Part shown: positions 22,382 to 32,589 of the stretch, piece by piece
Layout of the letters: each line of letters begins with the position of its first letter
Numbering within the stretch: position 1 is the first letter of the stretch
From: Trigonopsis variabilis
Lineage: Eukaryota > Ascomycota > Trigonopsidomycetes > Trigonopsidales > Trigonopsidaceae
DNA: 64,000 nucleotides
Direction: 5' to 3'
Assembly: GCA_003707065.3 (NCBI GenBank)
Contig: PPXM03000008.1
Coordinates: 496,001-560,000, forward strand
Position numbers and translations under genes: made by a program
Notes under the pieces: generated by a model
Seen by the model: only the letters and a program-made list of their open reading frames with translations
What the model was told of the DNA's origin: nothing
Database searches by the model: none

Positions 22382-22978
22382 CTAATACCTCGCCGAGAAA
22401 TAGGGTCCAGCAGAGTTTGGCTCTCCTTCTGCTCCCGGCCCAGGACTGGTAGGAGACTGGAGACCGTTTCTGTACCGGTTACTTCGCAACTGGCTCATTA
22501 ACCGACTAGAGCCTGGGGTCATGGCTGAATGAGGCACGTGAGCCGACGGCTGGGTGTCTGGGATCTGGACCCGCAGCCCCGTAGGCGCTCGTCTCTGGGC
22601 GTCGAGTGATTGGCGTCCCATTACCGCAGTCGCCGACGGTTGAGATGCCGGCGCTGATTGCGTAGATGGGGCACTGCTCGTGATGCGACTCTGGTAAATG
22701 TCTTGGAACGACATGGTCTTTTGTACACCAGCAGAGCGGGGTGGCTGACTATAAGTTGCCGTTGCCGGAGGAGGTCTCGCTCGTTCCCCGATATTGAGCA
22801 TCTGCTGTGGCCGTCCACTCCCGCCAAGCCATGTCGGGATGTAATGCTCCCTGGTGGAATAATACTCCACTAGGGCCTTGTGCACGACCGTTTCTTCAGG
22901 CGTTGGGCCGTCAAGATCGTGTCCATGCGATTCACTGTACTCTTTGACTCGAGACCAGAACCCTTTTCGAGAGGCCAT
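22382..22978 (-). CDS. MSO1: Sec1-binding exocytosis protein, MSO1-like
   Basis: In yeast, Mso1 binds the SM protein Sec1 and promotes SNARE-mediated fusion of secretory vesicles. This is a single-exon gene of 198 residues (yeast about 210). The N-terminus MASRKGFWSRVKEYSESHGH is an amphipathic basic start. It is followed by the Sec1-binding region (TPEETVVHKALVEYYSTREH then YIPTWLGG), which matches the pattern of that Pfam family. A second short conserved motif is SFQDIYQSR. The rest is Ser/Pro/Gln-rich and probably disordered, ending ..PYFSARY. Assignment rests on these two motifs and the length. Confidence 0.75.
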   Translation of the reverse strand: MASRKGFWSRVKEYSESHGHDLDGPTPEETVVHKALVEYYSTREHYIPTWLGGSGRPQQMLNIGERARPPPATATYSQPPRSAGVQKTMSFQDIYQSRITSSAPSTQSAPASQPSATAVMGRQSLDAQRRAPTGLRVQIPDTQPSAHVPHSAMTPGSSRLMSQLRSNRYRNGLQSPTSPGPGAEGEPNSAGPYFSARY

Positions 22979-23260
22979 CGCCTCTAGTAGTGGGAATGGA
23001 AAGTGAGCTTCGACCCGGCGGCATGTAGCGTTACCCTAGTATCTGTATCGCATTGGCGGCCGTTGTCTAGAAAGGGAAACAGAGGGAGGCCAGAGAGGCC
23101 TCCATCGCGATGAGCACTAAACTGCGTATCTACTGAACTAATCAATATTCTTTTCGTTACTATCCAAATACAACTCCTTATATGTATATGCAAGAAACAT
23201 CGTCGTTGCGCCGTGAGATGATAGATGCTCCCATGATCAGACCGGGTCTGGATGATTGTC

Positions 23261-25738
23261 CTAGCCAGCACTGCTGGTTCGTTTTGTGTTCTTCAAAAGG
23301 CTGTCCCATAGATTTGGCGAGCCAGCGGCAGCGCTGGTTGGCGATAAGCTTGTCATGGTCTGGGGCCTGCGTCCAGAGGAAGACAAGACAGAGAGCCCAA
23401 AGTCATTTGAAAGGGGGAAGTATGAGTTGCTTTTTGCTTTGGCTATCTGTGACGCCGTCTGGCCCAGCTCAGCAGCGGTGTCTTTGTTTTCCTTGTTTTC
23501 GATCTGTCGCTCGACGTTCTTCATGGTGTAGTTGTAGAGCCACTCCGACAGTTCAGTGTATCCACCGCCAACCCGCACCATGACACGCTCTGCCACGATG
23601 CGCACCCACAGAGTTTGCGTTGTTCCATCGGGCTTGTAGAGAAGATACTGCCTCGTCTCGCCGTAACCCGAAGAGGCGACGCTTGGCGGCGACAGTGAAC
23701 TGCCAAAGCGAGACCCGTTGTGAGCTGGCGACAGCTTGACTTCTGAAGGCAGGTCTTGGAGAATCTTGCTGATTTTCTGCTCCAGTGTCCGTCCAGGCGA
23801 AGGCTTTGGTGCTTTCTCAGGAGTCATCACCAGGTTCTGAGCCTGTGCGTTGATATCTTTGGCATCGTGCAGCTCAGAGTCGGGTGTTCCCCGACCAGGC
23901 GTAGTGGTGCTTGCTGCGGCAGCCTTGTTGGCGCTCAGCGAGCCCTGAGCTGGCGAGGGAGAGACGTCACCAAGAGAAGAATTGCGACTATGAGATCGCA
24001 CGGAATTCAGGAGACCGTTGAGACCGGGATTCACACCTGCAAGGTGCTTAAAAGAAGGACCCATGGCAATAGAGCTTCGTCGTGAGTAGGTAGGGCTATT
24101 GATGCTTCCTTCATTGTAATCTGACATGAATTCGTCAATGGTTCCTGCATGCTGCGAAGAAGCATCGCTAAAGGCTTGAAAGACATGCTCCTGCGTGATC
24201 ACCGCAGACCCTCGTGCAGAGTAGAACGAGCCAATCTCGCTTGCTGTGCCGTCGTTATCGTCGTCACACAGCGCGAATGCAGACATGAGCGTCGGCAGTT
24301 GGTCAGATACAGGACCAGAAGACGACCGGGGTATTCGAGCCTGCTGATTGGGCTCCTTGATTGCCCGTCCAATCGACGAAGAAACGGATCCAGCCTTGTA
24401 GCTCGTATTCTTTTTATTAGATAACGCCTTCCACACGTCATCTGTATTGACATTTTTTGCGCGTTCGTTGGCTTCCTGAGTCGCGACGTGGTGGTTGGTG
24501 CTCTTGGTATACCTCGCGCTATGGAACGATCTCAGAGACCTCAGCGACCGCGAAGGACTAAGCGAGTACCCGTTTTGCACGCTAAGCGCTTTGGCACGAG
24601 TATTGGGTAGAGTGGGGAATGACACAGAGTCGACAAGTCGAGACTCGGGCTCCTTGTCTTCCGCGTTGTACAGCGGTCCCACCTTGATGCCTGACTCGAG
24701 TTCCCATTCTCGCTTCAGCCGCCGTTCTTCCAGTAACTCGTGCTGTCTCCTCTCGAGCTCCAGCCTCGCCTGCTCGAGTCTTTCAAGACGGAGTTGCTCT
24801 TTCTCTTGCGCCACCGCTGTCGCTCGACTTGCAGCAGCAGCAAGTCTAGGATTCATTGGATCGTCGACTTCTGGAATCGTTGCCAATTTGGGAGACACCA
24901 GACCGGTCAAGATATCTGACACGAGGCCTGACGATAGAGAGACGGGCGGCAAGTGAGGAACAAAGATCTGAGGACCGTCTTTTTGATCGTCCACAGACTT
25001 GGTATCCTCGACTTTGGCTAAAGTCGACTCGCTATTATTTGCCTCTATTTCGGGAGATGTAAGCGTTGTTTGATCGAGATTTTGCGTTTGTGGAATTGAG
25101 ACCTGATGGTCTTTGCTTTTTCGCAGAGCTTCCAAGGCTTCCTGTTCCTTGGTCACTTGCTCTATCCATGCTTTGGGTATATCGATGCTCTGATCGTCGG
25201 CCAAGTCTAGAATTTCCTGTAATAGCGTGCCAGCCAGGGTGACTTGATGCTGACGGGCGCCTAGCTCCAGACTCTCGGTATCGCGTAGTAGAGCGTCCAA
25301 CCGAGCATGCAGGCCGGCCATTCCTATATAACCCTCCATCCTGCTCAAGATCTCATCCACTGCAAACACTTTGGGCAGGAACCTGAACACCAGTAGAGCC
25401 AGGACCGTTCCAGCGTCCGATGTAAGCTCGCAAACGTTCAAAACCGAGCCTTCAACCTCCCGAATGTTCCAAGACTCTAACTCACTCCGTATCGATGCAC
25501 ATTTCGCTCGAGCCTTGTCAACAACCTGGTCTGCGTCCCAGTCCCACTGGTCTTGCCAGCTTTCCAGTTCATCAAGAATATCGCTTGACCGCTGGAGGAT
25601 GTTTTTGGCAGAGATAGAAGCCAATTGGACTTGATGCGGGAACTCTTGCAGAGCCGATAGAAGCTCGTCTTCCGAGATTTCGCTGAAATCGCAGTCGTGT
25701 GACTGTAGTTTTGACGACAATAACACCGTCTCTGCCAT
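23261..25738 (-). CDS. KAR9: Kar9-like cortical/microtubule-linker protein with GAR domain
   Basis: Yeast Kar9 links microtubule plus ends to the cell cortex for spindle orientation. This frame encodes 825 residues from the ATG at 25738. Residues 1-240 are helical and acidic (ELLSALQEFPHQVQLASISA, ILDELESWQDQWDWDADQVV), like the Kar9 N-terminal domain. The middle is Ser-rich with a charged helical stretch (RLERLEQARLELERRQHELL). Near the C-terminus lies a GAR/Gas2-like module: RQYLLYKPDGTTQTLWVRIV, then ERVMVRVGGGYTELSEWLYN; such domains bind microtubules. GAR-bearing Kar9 relatives are, as I recall, typical of filamentous and early-diverging fungi. A possible 5'-UTR intron (ends gctaatacacag) precedes the ATG. 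It could instead be another GAR-domain protein. Confidence 0.7.
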   Translation of the reverse strand: MAETVLLSSKLQSHDCDFSEISEDELLSALQEFPHQVQLASISAKNILQRSSDILDELESWQDQWDWDADQVVDKARAKCASIRSELESWNIREVEGSVLNVCELTSDAGTVLALLVFRFLPKVFAVDEILSRMEGYIGMAGLHARLDALLRDTESLELGARQHQVTLAGTLLQEILDLADDQSIDIPKAWIEQVTKEQEALEALRKSKDHQVSIPQTQNLDQTTLTSPEIEANNSESTLAKVEDTKSVDDQKDGPQIFVPHLPPVSLSSGLVSDILTGLVSPKLATIPEVDDPMNPRLAAAASRATAVAQEKEQLRLERLEQARLELERRQHELLEERRLKREWELESGIKVGPLYNAEDKEPESRLVDSVSFPTLPNTRAKALSVQNGYSLSPSRSLRSLRSFHSARYTKSTNHHVATQEANERAKNVNTDDVWKALSNKKNTSYKAGSVSSSIGRAIKEPNQQARIPRSSSGPVSDQLPTLMSAFALCDDDNDGTASEIGSFYSARGSAVITQEHVFQAFSDASSQHAGTIDEFMSDYNEGSINSPTYSRRSSIAMGPSFKHLAGVNPGLNGLLNSVRSHSRNSSLGDVSPSPAQGSLSANKAAAASTTTPGRGTPDSELHDAKDINAQAQNLVMTPEKAPKPSPGRTLEQKISKILQDLPSEVKLSPAHNGSRFGSSLSPPSVASSGYGETRQYLLYKPDGTTQTLWVRIVAERVMVRVGGGYTELSEWLYNYTMKNVERQIENKENKDTAAELGQTASQIAKAKSNSYFPLSNDFGLSVLSSSGRRPQTMTSLSPTSAAAGSPNLWDSLLKNTKRTSSAG

Positions 25739-26453
25739 CGATCTGTGTATTAGCTTATATCGGAAGAAGATACCCACAATCAGATGCCGCTGGACTTGTC
25801 CAATAGTCTTCCTTTTCGACAAACTTGCTACTTGCCTATCCGGCCACAATGAAACACTCCAAACACTGCACTAAGACGGACAAAAAAAGTGCCTTGACGT
25901 CTGCCCAAAAAAACAAAATTCCTCAAAAATGTACCGCTCTCGTGCTTTCCCTAGATTTTCCGCTACTGGCCTGTGTGGTCCCACTCGTTTACCCACAAGG
26001 AAATCACCCAATGCTCAATTGAGTCCCGATCTCCTGTTACCCGGGTATTACATTCCTTAAATGTCTGTGTTTCTCTACGGAATCGAGCAGGCTAAAGAGC
26101 AATGGGAAATATGTACAGTGTAATTAGACTGGCTCATTGTGATTGGAGGCAGAACGGAGCAGTACACTGGCCAGGACAGCAGAAAGAGCTGAACGGTCGA
26201 GAGTTCAGGAGCACTGTTAGCGTACAAGCTTGGAAACGCGATAGTAGCACAAAAATACGAAAAACAGGTATAAAATCCCCAGTCTCTTAGCAGCTGCAAG
26301 AGCACTGTCACATGACATCAACATGCGCACATCCACTGGACTTGAAAACAGCTTCAGGGATGACAAAGGGACAGATTTCCCTGTAGTTTCACAATATAAG
26401 ATATTGCCATCCTCGTTTGTACTACACTTACAAGGCAATAGCAGTGTCTTGCC
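25739..26453. promoter_or_regulatory. Divergent upstream region, KAR9-like and HPP genes
   Basis: A 715-bp region between outward-facing genes. A putative intron in the KAR9-like leader ends at 25745 (branch gctaat). Two overlapping minus-strand frames at 26075-26438 encode hydrophobic peptides but have no recognised family, and I do not call them. The region is otherwise AT-rich. Confidence 0.4.
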
Positions 26454-27760
26454 ATGGGCCTGGTGTCATCGAAACAATCCGATGTTACCGGGAATAAATT
26501 TTGTAGCTGTAACGGCTTATCTGGCGGCCGATCGTCAACAAAGAAATCACCAGAGTCAAGCTTGGCAGGTCGTCGATGGATCGAATTTGCCAGGATGATT
26601 ACTATTGATAATTATCTCAATCGGTTTATCCCGCCCAGCTTCTTGCACAGGTTTCCCTGGCCGTTGGTGTGGTTCTTTGGTTATCGGAAAAGCCCATCGG
26701 ATCGGTCAGTGGCCTACAAGGAGTATATAATATACCTAAACACTCTAGTGGGGGCGTTTTGCTATGTGGGCTCTGCTTGGGCAGTGACGCATTATACGGG
26801 ATCCAGAATCCACACCCTTACCGGAGGGTACATGCTTTCGAGTTTTGTAGGTCTATTTCAAGCTGTCTTCTAACCCAAGGCTGCTTCGGCTCTCTTGGCC
26901 TTTTCCTTCTTCGAGTCTCCTCTAGGACAGCCGCGGAATATCCTGTTTGGCCATTTCACTGGAGCCCTGATAGGTAAGCGCGGGAAACGCAAGCACTAAC
27001 CAAAGGTGTCTGTATCTCCAAGCTGTTTCGGCTGAATTCAAACGCGCAGCAACATCAGATGTGGATGTCGGGCGGCTTGAGCGTGGGCATAGCGTCGTTC
27101 TTGATGCAGATGTTCAATTGCATGCATCCTCCTGCTGCGTCGTCGGCTCTGCTGCCCTCTATCATCCAGGACGTCGCTGACATGTCGTGGTGGTATCTGG
27201 TCGACCAGATCGTCTGCTCGCTGATTCTAATTGGCATTGCCATGATCATCAACAACATCACGCTCGAGTATCCCCAGTACTGGTGGACTCCCGAAGACTT
27301 GTCTCAAAAGACCTACTGGGAATTCGGGTCCAAGCTCCCGTCCAAGGAAAGCCTCGAAGAAATCAAAACGCGGCAGGACGAGGAGGAACAGCTGGGCATC
27401 AGCAACGAAGAACAACGGCCACCTCCAGCCCAAGAGCAAGCACCAGAGCAAGAGGCACTCGAGCAAGCCCAGCAACAAGAAGCCAACGAAGAAGAAGAGA
27501 CTGAACCTTACGGACTTTCACCTATACCGACTGCGCGAAGTGCTTTGAGTGATTTGGGCCGCGTCTTGTCTCGTACCGTGTCGACGTTGAATGTCGGCTA
27601 TACGCAGGAAAATCAGGTCATCATTACTCCCGAAAAGCTTATCCTGCCTTCTTGGCTAGCTCTCGACAGCGAAGCCAGAGGTGTCTTGACTATCCTCCAA
27701 GGCAAATTACGGCGTCGCTCGGCCGGCCAAAGGTCTGGCAGTTTCGCGGAGGAAAGTTGA
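26454..27760 (+). CDS. HPP-family integral membrane protein
   Basis: Exons 26454-26846, 26880-26973 and 27006-27760 (introns 33 and 32 nt) give 413 residues. The spliced membrane domain reads continuously: GSRIHTLTGGYMLSSF joined to AASALLAFSFFESPLGQPRN, then GHFTGALIGVCISKLF, and the name-giving HPP triad (NCMHPPAAS, about residues 203-205) between hydrophobic helices. HPP proteins are four- to five-helix membrane proteins; bacterial and chloroplast members have been linked to nitrite transport, while fungal members are uncharacterised. The C-terminal about 150 residues are cytosolic-looking and rich in Gln/Glu/Ala. The start is uncertain: MITIDNYLNRFIPPSFLHRF at 26595 is an equally good in-frame ATG. 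Confidence 0.85.
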
Positions 27761-28192
27761 CTTTATTCACAGACTATATTGGGGTTTTCGTTCTACGGTT
27801 GATAGAGTGTTTTGCATTTGTTTTGTACATTAGTGTGTTTATACATCCTTGGTGTTCCATTATAGCAGATACTGATGATAGACGCGTATAACAAATTGAC
27901 AGCCTGGAATGGTCGCTGCCTCTATGAAGTGATTGTTCTGTAGCGACACTGCAAGGCTTCCTCGACAAGTGTCCTCCATACAAAGTCGTACAGCCGTTCC
28001 TGCTTCTTTCTTGGTTTATTGCTGCTTTAGCACAGCAATTGGGCCACTCTGGAATCTAGAGAGCAATTGTGGCATCTGTAGTCATGGTTCTACATGCAAA
28101 GTGAGCAGAGTCTGTGGTCCACCGTCACCATTGCGCATACAAACGATACGTACCTCTCAGTCCATTCAGCGTTACACTGCCATTCACCATCA
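27761..28192. other. Intergenic, EMC1 upstream region
   Basis: 432 bp between tandem genes. It contains the HPP gene 3' flank and the EMC1 promoter. Short upstream ATGs (for example 28083, 7 codons) lie in the likely EMC1 leader. No other gene is supported. Confidence 0.45.
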
Positions 28193-30910
28193 ATGAGGAT
28201 CCTGATCGTCTGGTTCCTGATTGGCTTTGTAAGAGCCGTCTTTCCGGATGAAGCATACTCTGTGGACTGGCACATCCCTCAGATTGGCGTCCCGTTTGCC
28301 AATTCCACCATTTACAATCCTCCCTCGACGGGCCTTCCCTTGGGGAGCTTGACGACCATCACCGAATCTGGCATCCTAGCAAACTTGAATGCTAGCAATG
28401 GCGACATACTATGGCGTCAACCCTTGGATGGCACGCCTGTGTCTGGCGCTCAGGTGGGTCCTGAGTTGTTTGCTGTGAGCGCCGACCAGGGAGACTCCTC
28501 ATCCTTGAGTGTGTGGAATATCGTATCTGGCTTTGCAATCTGGGAAGAATCGTTTTCAGGGCGAGCTGTTGGACTGATTTCCCTAGGAGATGCGGTCCTC
28601 GCCGGGTTTGAAGACGGGAAACTGCTGCTGGTCGACCCCAAGACTGGTACGGTCAATTGGGAGAGCAAGGTTGATGGAAATGATGTGAAAGTGAAATACA
28701 TTGGACAGGCTGGCTCGGAGTCTGCGATCTGTGTCTTTTCAGAGGGTGAAAGGCTAAAATATGTCGTTATTTCTCCCAAGCTTGACAAAGTCTCTGTGGC
28801 CTTTGATGTGAAAGCGACCGCTTCCCAGGTCTTGTCTATTGCCACGTTCTTTATATCAAAGAAAGGCTACTTGACTGCTACTGTTTCAAGGGAAGCCAAG
28901 GCCGTCAACATAAACTTTCTGCGAGAAAACGGGGCCAAGACAATTTCTTTGAATTTGCCGGAATTATTTGACGAACTGTCTGCAGATTTATCAAATGACG
29001 GTCTGCTACGATTGTCATACGATTACGGCAGCCATGTTTCCGTCTCAATCCATGACTTGTCTTCGGGAACTACTGCCCCCACGTTGACCGCTGATTCAAT
29101 CAATGAGATCTCAAATAACTCTGGAAATCTACGGATCACTACACCAGAATCATATGAGATTCTTACAAAGGGCGGAAAGGCGGTTGAGACTTCGCATCCT
29201 GACCAACCTTGGCTCGATGAACCGCTTTACTGGACTCGATCGTTTACGACGGACGAGTATCGTGTCACGTTGCTCATTTCCAGATATGGGTCGCTATATT
29301 TCCTGGATGACGGCAAATTCATCTGGAAATCTGATCAAGGGCTGTCGAAAATCGTTGCGACTGAGTTTCTCGATTTTCAAGATAATTCGACCCTTTCAGC
29401 TACTGACTACCAGATTGGAGAAGACGCGAGTCTCTTGGTGGCCTTTCAATCCCGTCTGTGCCGGCACTATCATGACATAAAAGGCCTGCCTTCTGCGATC
29501 AAATCATGGATCGATTCTCTCTCAACAGCGAGCAATAAGGAGTCGTCAATAAAGCCCTCGTCTACAGAAGATGACTTTTTTGGATTCCATAAATTCCTTG
29601 TCGCTGCTACAGACGCTGGCAAGGTGATTGCTTTGGATACCTTGACGGGACAAGTCGTATGGGTCCTTGAGGGCGTTAGTCGCGATATTCTCAACGTCAA
29701 AGTCGATTCTTTGAACCATTCCTTTTCTCTCATATCCAGAGGTGGATCAGTCCAGTTATTTGATGCTTTTAATGGCAAATTTCTTCATGAATGGGGTGTG
29801 AATCTCCAGTCTGGTGAAAGTCTTGTTGATACTTTTGCTGTGGATGAGGCCATCTACGGGTTGACATCAAATGACCGCCTTGTTGCTCTTTCTGATGATG
29901 TGCAAGCTCCTCAGCGCCATTACTTTGTCAAATCCTCCTCGACTGGCCTTCGAGGATACTACAATGAAGATGATTTGCTGGTGTCCTCCTGGCAAGTAGA
30001 TCTCCCTACCGAGTCGGCCAAAATCGTTGCGACTTCTCATAGGAACCCAGGAGATATCACTGTTTCCATAGGCAGGGTCCTGGGTGACCGCTCCGTGTTG
30101 TACAAGTATCTCAACCCAAATATGATTGCCTTCGCTGCATACGACGAAGCTTCGCAAATTCTATATGTGGTCTTAGTCGATGTCGTGTCTGGACGCGTTC
30201 TACACACAGAAGAGTATGGCAGTGTCCACTCCTCTCCCATCACTATTCTCTTTGGTGAAAGCTGGGTGGTCTTTTCTTTTGTTGCCCATGGGGATTCTGT
30301 CGGCAGTAGGATCGTGGTTTGGGATCTATACGAATCATCTGAAGAGAACGCACGGTGGACCTATCCAGGCCTCGCCAACTTTTCCTCGTTTGAGTACTAT
30401 CCTTCGCCTTATGTTGCTGAACGGTCTCACATCACTCCGTTCACAATCACGTCAATGGCGCTTTCTATAACTCGATTTGGCATTACCTCTCGGGCCATCA
30501 TTGCTGCCACCACCGAAAACGAGATCTATTCTCTTCCTAAAACGCTCCTCGACGGCCGGGCGCCTTTTGGCAAGCCGTCAAAGTACGACGTTGAAGAAGG
30601 GTTGGCACCTTATAGCGCGGTATTCGGCGCCGACAAGCGGCTGGTGATTTCTCACCGGCGTAAAGTCCTTGGCTCGAGGCACATCGTGTCGTGGCCGACC
30701 AACCTTGAATCGACTGCGATGATTCTTGCCTATGGCACGGATGTCTTTTTCACCCGGATCACGCCATCCAAGCCTTTCGACGTTCTGTCCAAGACCTTCA
30801 ATCGCGCCCAGCTCTTGGTCACCATTGGAGTTTTGATCGTCGCCGTTGTGGTGACCCGGCCACTGGTTGCAAAGCGAGCCTTATACAGTCGATGGGATTA
30901 CGCGCAATGA
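28193..30910 (+). CDS. EMC1: ER membrane protein complex subunit 1
   Basis: The largest luminal subunit of the EMC insertase, which inserts and folds multi-spanning and tail-anchored membrane proteins. It is a single exon of 905 residues. The ATG at 28193 gives a clean signal peptide (MRILIVWFLIGFVRA); the frame is open a further 33 codons upstream but lacks such a signal. The beta-propeller starts DEAYSVDWHIPQIGVP with PQQ-like repeats (NGDILWRQPLDG, TGTVNWESKVDG, LTGQVVWVLEG). The C-terminal DUF1620 region is highly characteristic: APYSAVFGADKRLVISHRRK, SRHIVSWPTNLESTAMILAY, DVFFTRITPSKPFDVLSKTF. A single transmembrane helix (LLVTIGVLIVAVVVTRPLV) ends the protein. Confidence 0.96.
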   Translation: MRILIVWFLIGFVRAVFPDEAYSVDWHIPQIGVPFANSTIYNPPSTGLPLGSLTTITESGILANLNASNGDILWRQPLDGTPVSGAQVGPELFAVSADQGDSSSLSVWNIVSGFAIWEESFSGRAVGLISLGDAVLAGFEDGKLLLVDPKTGTVNWESKVDGNDVKVKYIGQAGSESAICVFSEGERLKYVVISPKLDKVSVAFDVKATASQVLSIATFFISKKGYLTATVSREAKAVNINFLRENGAKTISLNLPELFDELSADLSNDGLLRLSYDYGSHVSVSIHDLSSGTTAPTLTADSINEISNNSGNLRITTPESYEILTKGGKAVETSHPDQPWLDEPLYWTRSFTTDEYRVTLLISRYGSLYFLDDGKFIWKSDQGLSKIVATEFLDFQDNSTLSATDYQIGEDASLLVAFQSRLCRHYHDIKGLPSAIKSWIDSLSTASNKESSIKPSSTEDDFFGFHKFLVAATDAGKVIALDTLTGQVVWVLEGVSRDILNVKVDSLNHSFSLISRGGSVQLFDAFNGKFLHEWGVNLQSGESLVDTFAVDEAIYGLTSNDRLVALSDDVQAPQRHYFVKSSSTGLRGYYNEDDLLVSSWQVDLPTESAKIVATSHRNPGDITVSIGRVLGDRSVLYKYLNPNMIAFAAYDEASQILYVVLVDVVSGRVLHTEEYGSVHSSPITILFGESWVVFSFVAHGDSVGSRIVVWDLYESSEENARWTYPGLANFSSFEYYPSPYVAERSHITPFTITSMALSITRFGITSRAIIAATTENEIYSLPKTLLDGRAPFGKPSKYDVEEGLAPYSAVFGADKRLVISHRRKVLGSRHIVSWPTNLESTAMILAYGTDVFFTRITPSKPFDVLSKTFNRAQLLVTIGVLIVAVVVTRPLVAKRALYSRWDYAQ

Positions 30911-30981
30911 GGGGATTTTGTGTACGATTACAGGACCACATTCATGGAAAATACTCGTTAGTTCTTTTTAGTGTAGGGGCT

Positions 30982-32383
30982 CTATTCACTTTTTGTCTTG
31001 TTTTCTCGCGTAAAGAGGTAGAAAACGATAAACGCCAGCCAGCCGACAACGACTGACCAGAAGGACGACACGTAGACCCAGGCGTTGGGGATCTCGAACG
31101 ACCGGCTGAACTCATTGTTTGCCGTGTGTCGCACGGTGACCGTTTTTCGGCTCTCGATGTAGGACAGGCCCGGTCTCTTGTAGTCGACGACAAACGTAAA
31201 GACGCCGTGCTGGTCGGGGACTTTGAATGTGACGCCACAGACGGCTTCCTGGTCGAGTGGCTCGCACGAGAGATTCAGTCTGTAGTAGGGATCAAGCATG
31301 ACAAACTCGAGCTGGACGTCATCAGCGACATAGGGAACCCACTTTTCGCCGTCCCACGATTGTAAGGGGATCGAATACGAGACATCTTCAGAAATTTTCA
31401 AGATGGAAGAGTCGTCAAGCGGCTTCAGTGCTTGATAGTGAGGCTCTAGAGCACGGATGACACCGGTTTCTTGAAACACCCATTCGCTGAGCTGGCGGGC
31501 AAACTCTCGATTCGAGGTCGACGAGGACTTTTTATCGTCGAGCGCTTGGACTTTGGCCTTGAAAGCAGCGTTGCTAAACGCATCGACGCTGCCCACAAGT
31601 GCCACTCGAGCATTGTTGCGGGCCTGGAACCCAGCTGCCAGAAAGGCCTGGTCTCCAGTGACCCAGGGCTCCGAAACAGCTAGGCCTTCATCTTTAGGAG
31701 AATAGGTGTAGCTTGTCGAAGGGCCCTTGACAAGGGGAACCAGTAGGGGGCTGTTTGACAGCGCAAAGGCGGTTCCATGATAGTATAGAGGCAGCTCAGA
31801 CTGGCTAATGATTTTATTGTCGGGGACGTTATTAGAGTGGAGGACCAGGTGGTCGTGCGACGAAGCAGAATTAGTATCAAACGCGAAATGATCCACAAGG
31901 GTGGTATGTCTTGGGCCCAGCTCGATGCCCAGCTCGAACGCCAGGTCCCTAAGACTCTCAGGACACGGGCCATCTCCAGTAAGAACGAGGATATTTCCTC
32001 CATCGTCGATGAACTCGGTAAGTTCCAAGGCATTGATGGATTTGCCAAACGCTGGGTTGTTAGAATTCGTCATCAATTGATGCCACTGTACCTTTCTTGG
32101 CCGGAGGAGTCAGGATCACATGGTCGTACGATCTCTCGCCCAGTTCAGATAGCGAAGGGTCCTCTGACGGACTTTTGATATCAATTGCGTACCCGTGATC
32201 TAATACTTAGCACTGCTCATCATTCTGCAAGCACATACCTCTGAGATCATCAAAGAAGACCGAGTAGTGAGAAAGATCCACTGAGGCGGGATCAACGACC
32301 GCCAACAGTCTAGATCCAGTATACGAGGAAGCAAGGGAGAACGCCCAATACAGGCAAATCCCAACAAGAGCTCCAACAGTCAT
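30982..32383 (-). CDS. WBP1: Oligosaccharyltransferase 48-kDa subunit
   Basis: Essential ER subunit of the complex that transfers the N-glycan to nascent proteins (Wbp1 in yeast, OST48 in animals). Exons 32383-32239, 32199-32092 and 32051-30982 (introns 39 and 40 nt) give 440 residues (yeast 430). The first exon provides a signal peptide (MTVGALVGICLYWAFSLASS). The joined exons read VDPASVDLSHYSVFFDDLRD then HGYAIDIKSPSEDPSLSELG and YDHVILTPPAKKAFGKSINA, all diagnostic. The GIFT-like domain (FIDDGGNILVL) and the C-terminal membrane helix (FWSVVVGWLAFIVFYLF) are followed by a Lys-containing cytosolic tail ENKTKSE. That tail resembles but does not exactly match a KKxx signal. It converges with EMC1 across only 71 bp. 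Confidence 0.96.
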
Positions 32384-32589
32384 TGATTCAGCTGGACGAT
32401 CCCTTGACTAGACACGGGTGATGGAGCCTGGCCTGGCAACGGTGACAGGGAGGGATGGTGTAAGTGTAGAAAGGACGGACGGCTGTGCCAGCTGCCCACG
32501 GTAACGGCACGCTGCACTGGCCTGGTAACGACCCAATCTGCACTGGTACAATTTTTTTGCACGTCCTCGCGAGGATCAGACGATAGATA
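32384..32589. promoter_or_regulatory. Compact bidirectional promoter, WBP1 / mS45
   Basis: A 206-bp interval is all that separates two divergent start codons, so both promoters and leaders must overlap or share elements. GC content is moderate and no TATA box is obvious. Confidence 0.55.

Noticed and set aside
26075-26438. Hydrophobic minus-strand frames upstream of the HPP gene
   Set aside because: They are short, overlap each other in two frames, show no family features and would lie in a promoter. They are kept only as a note.
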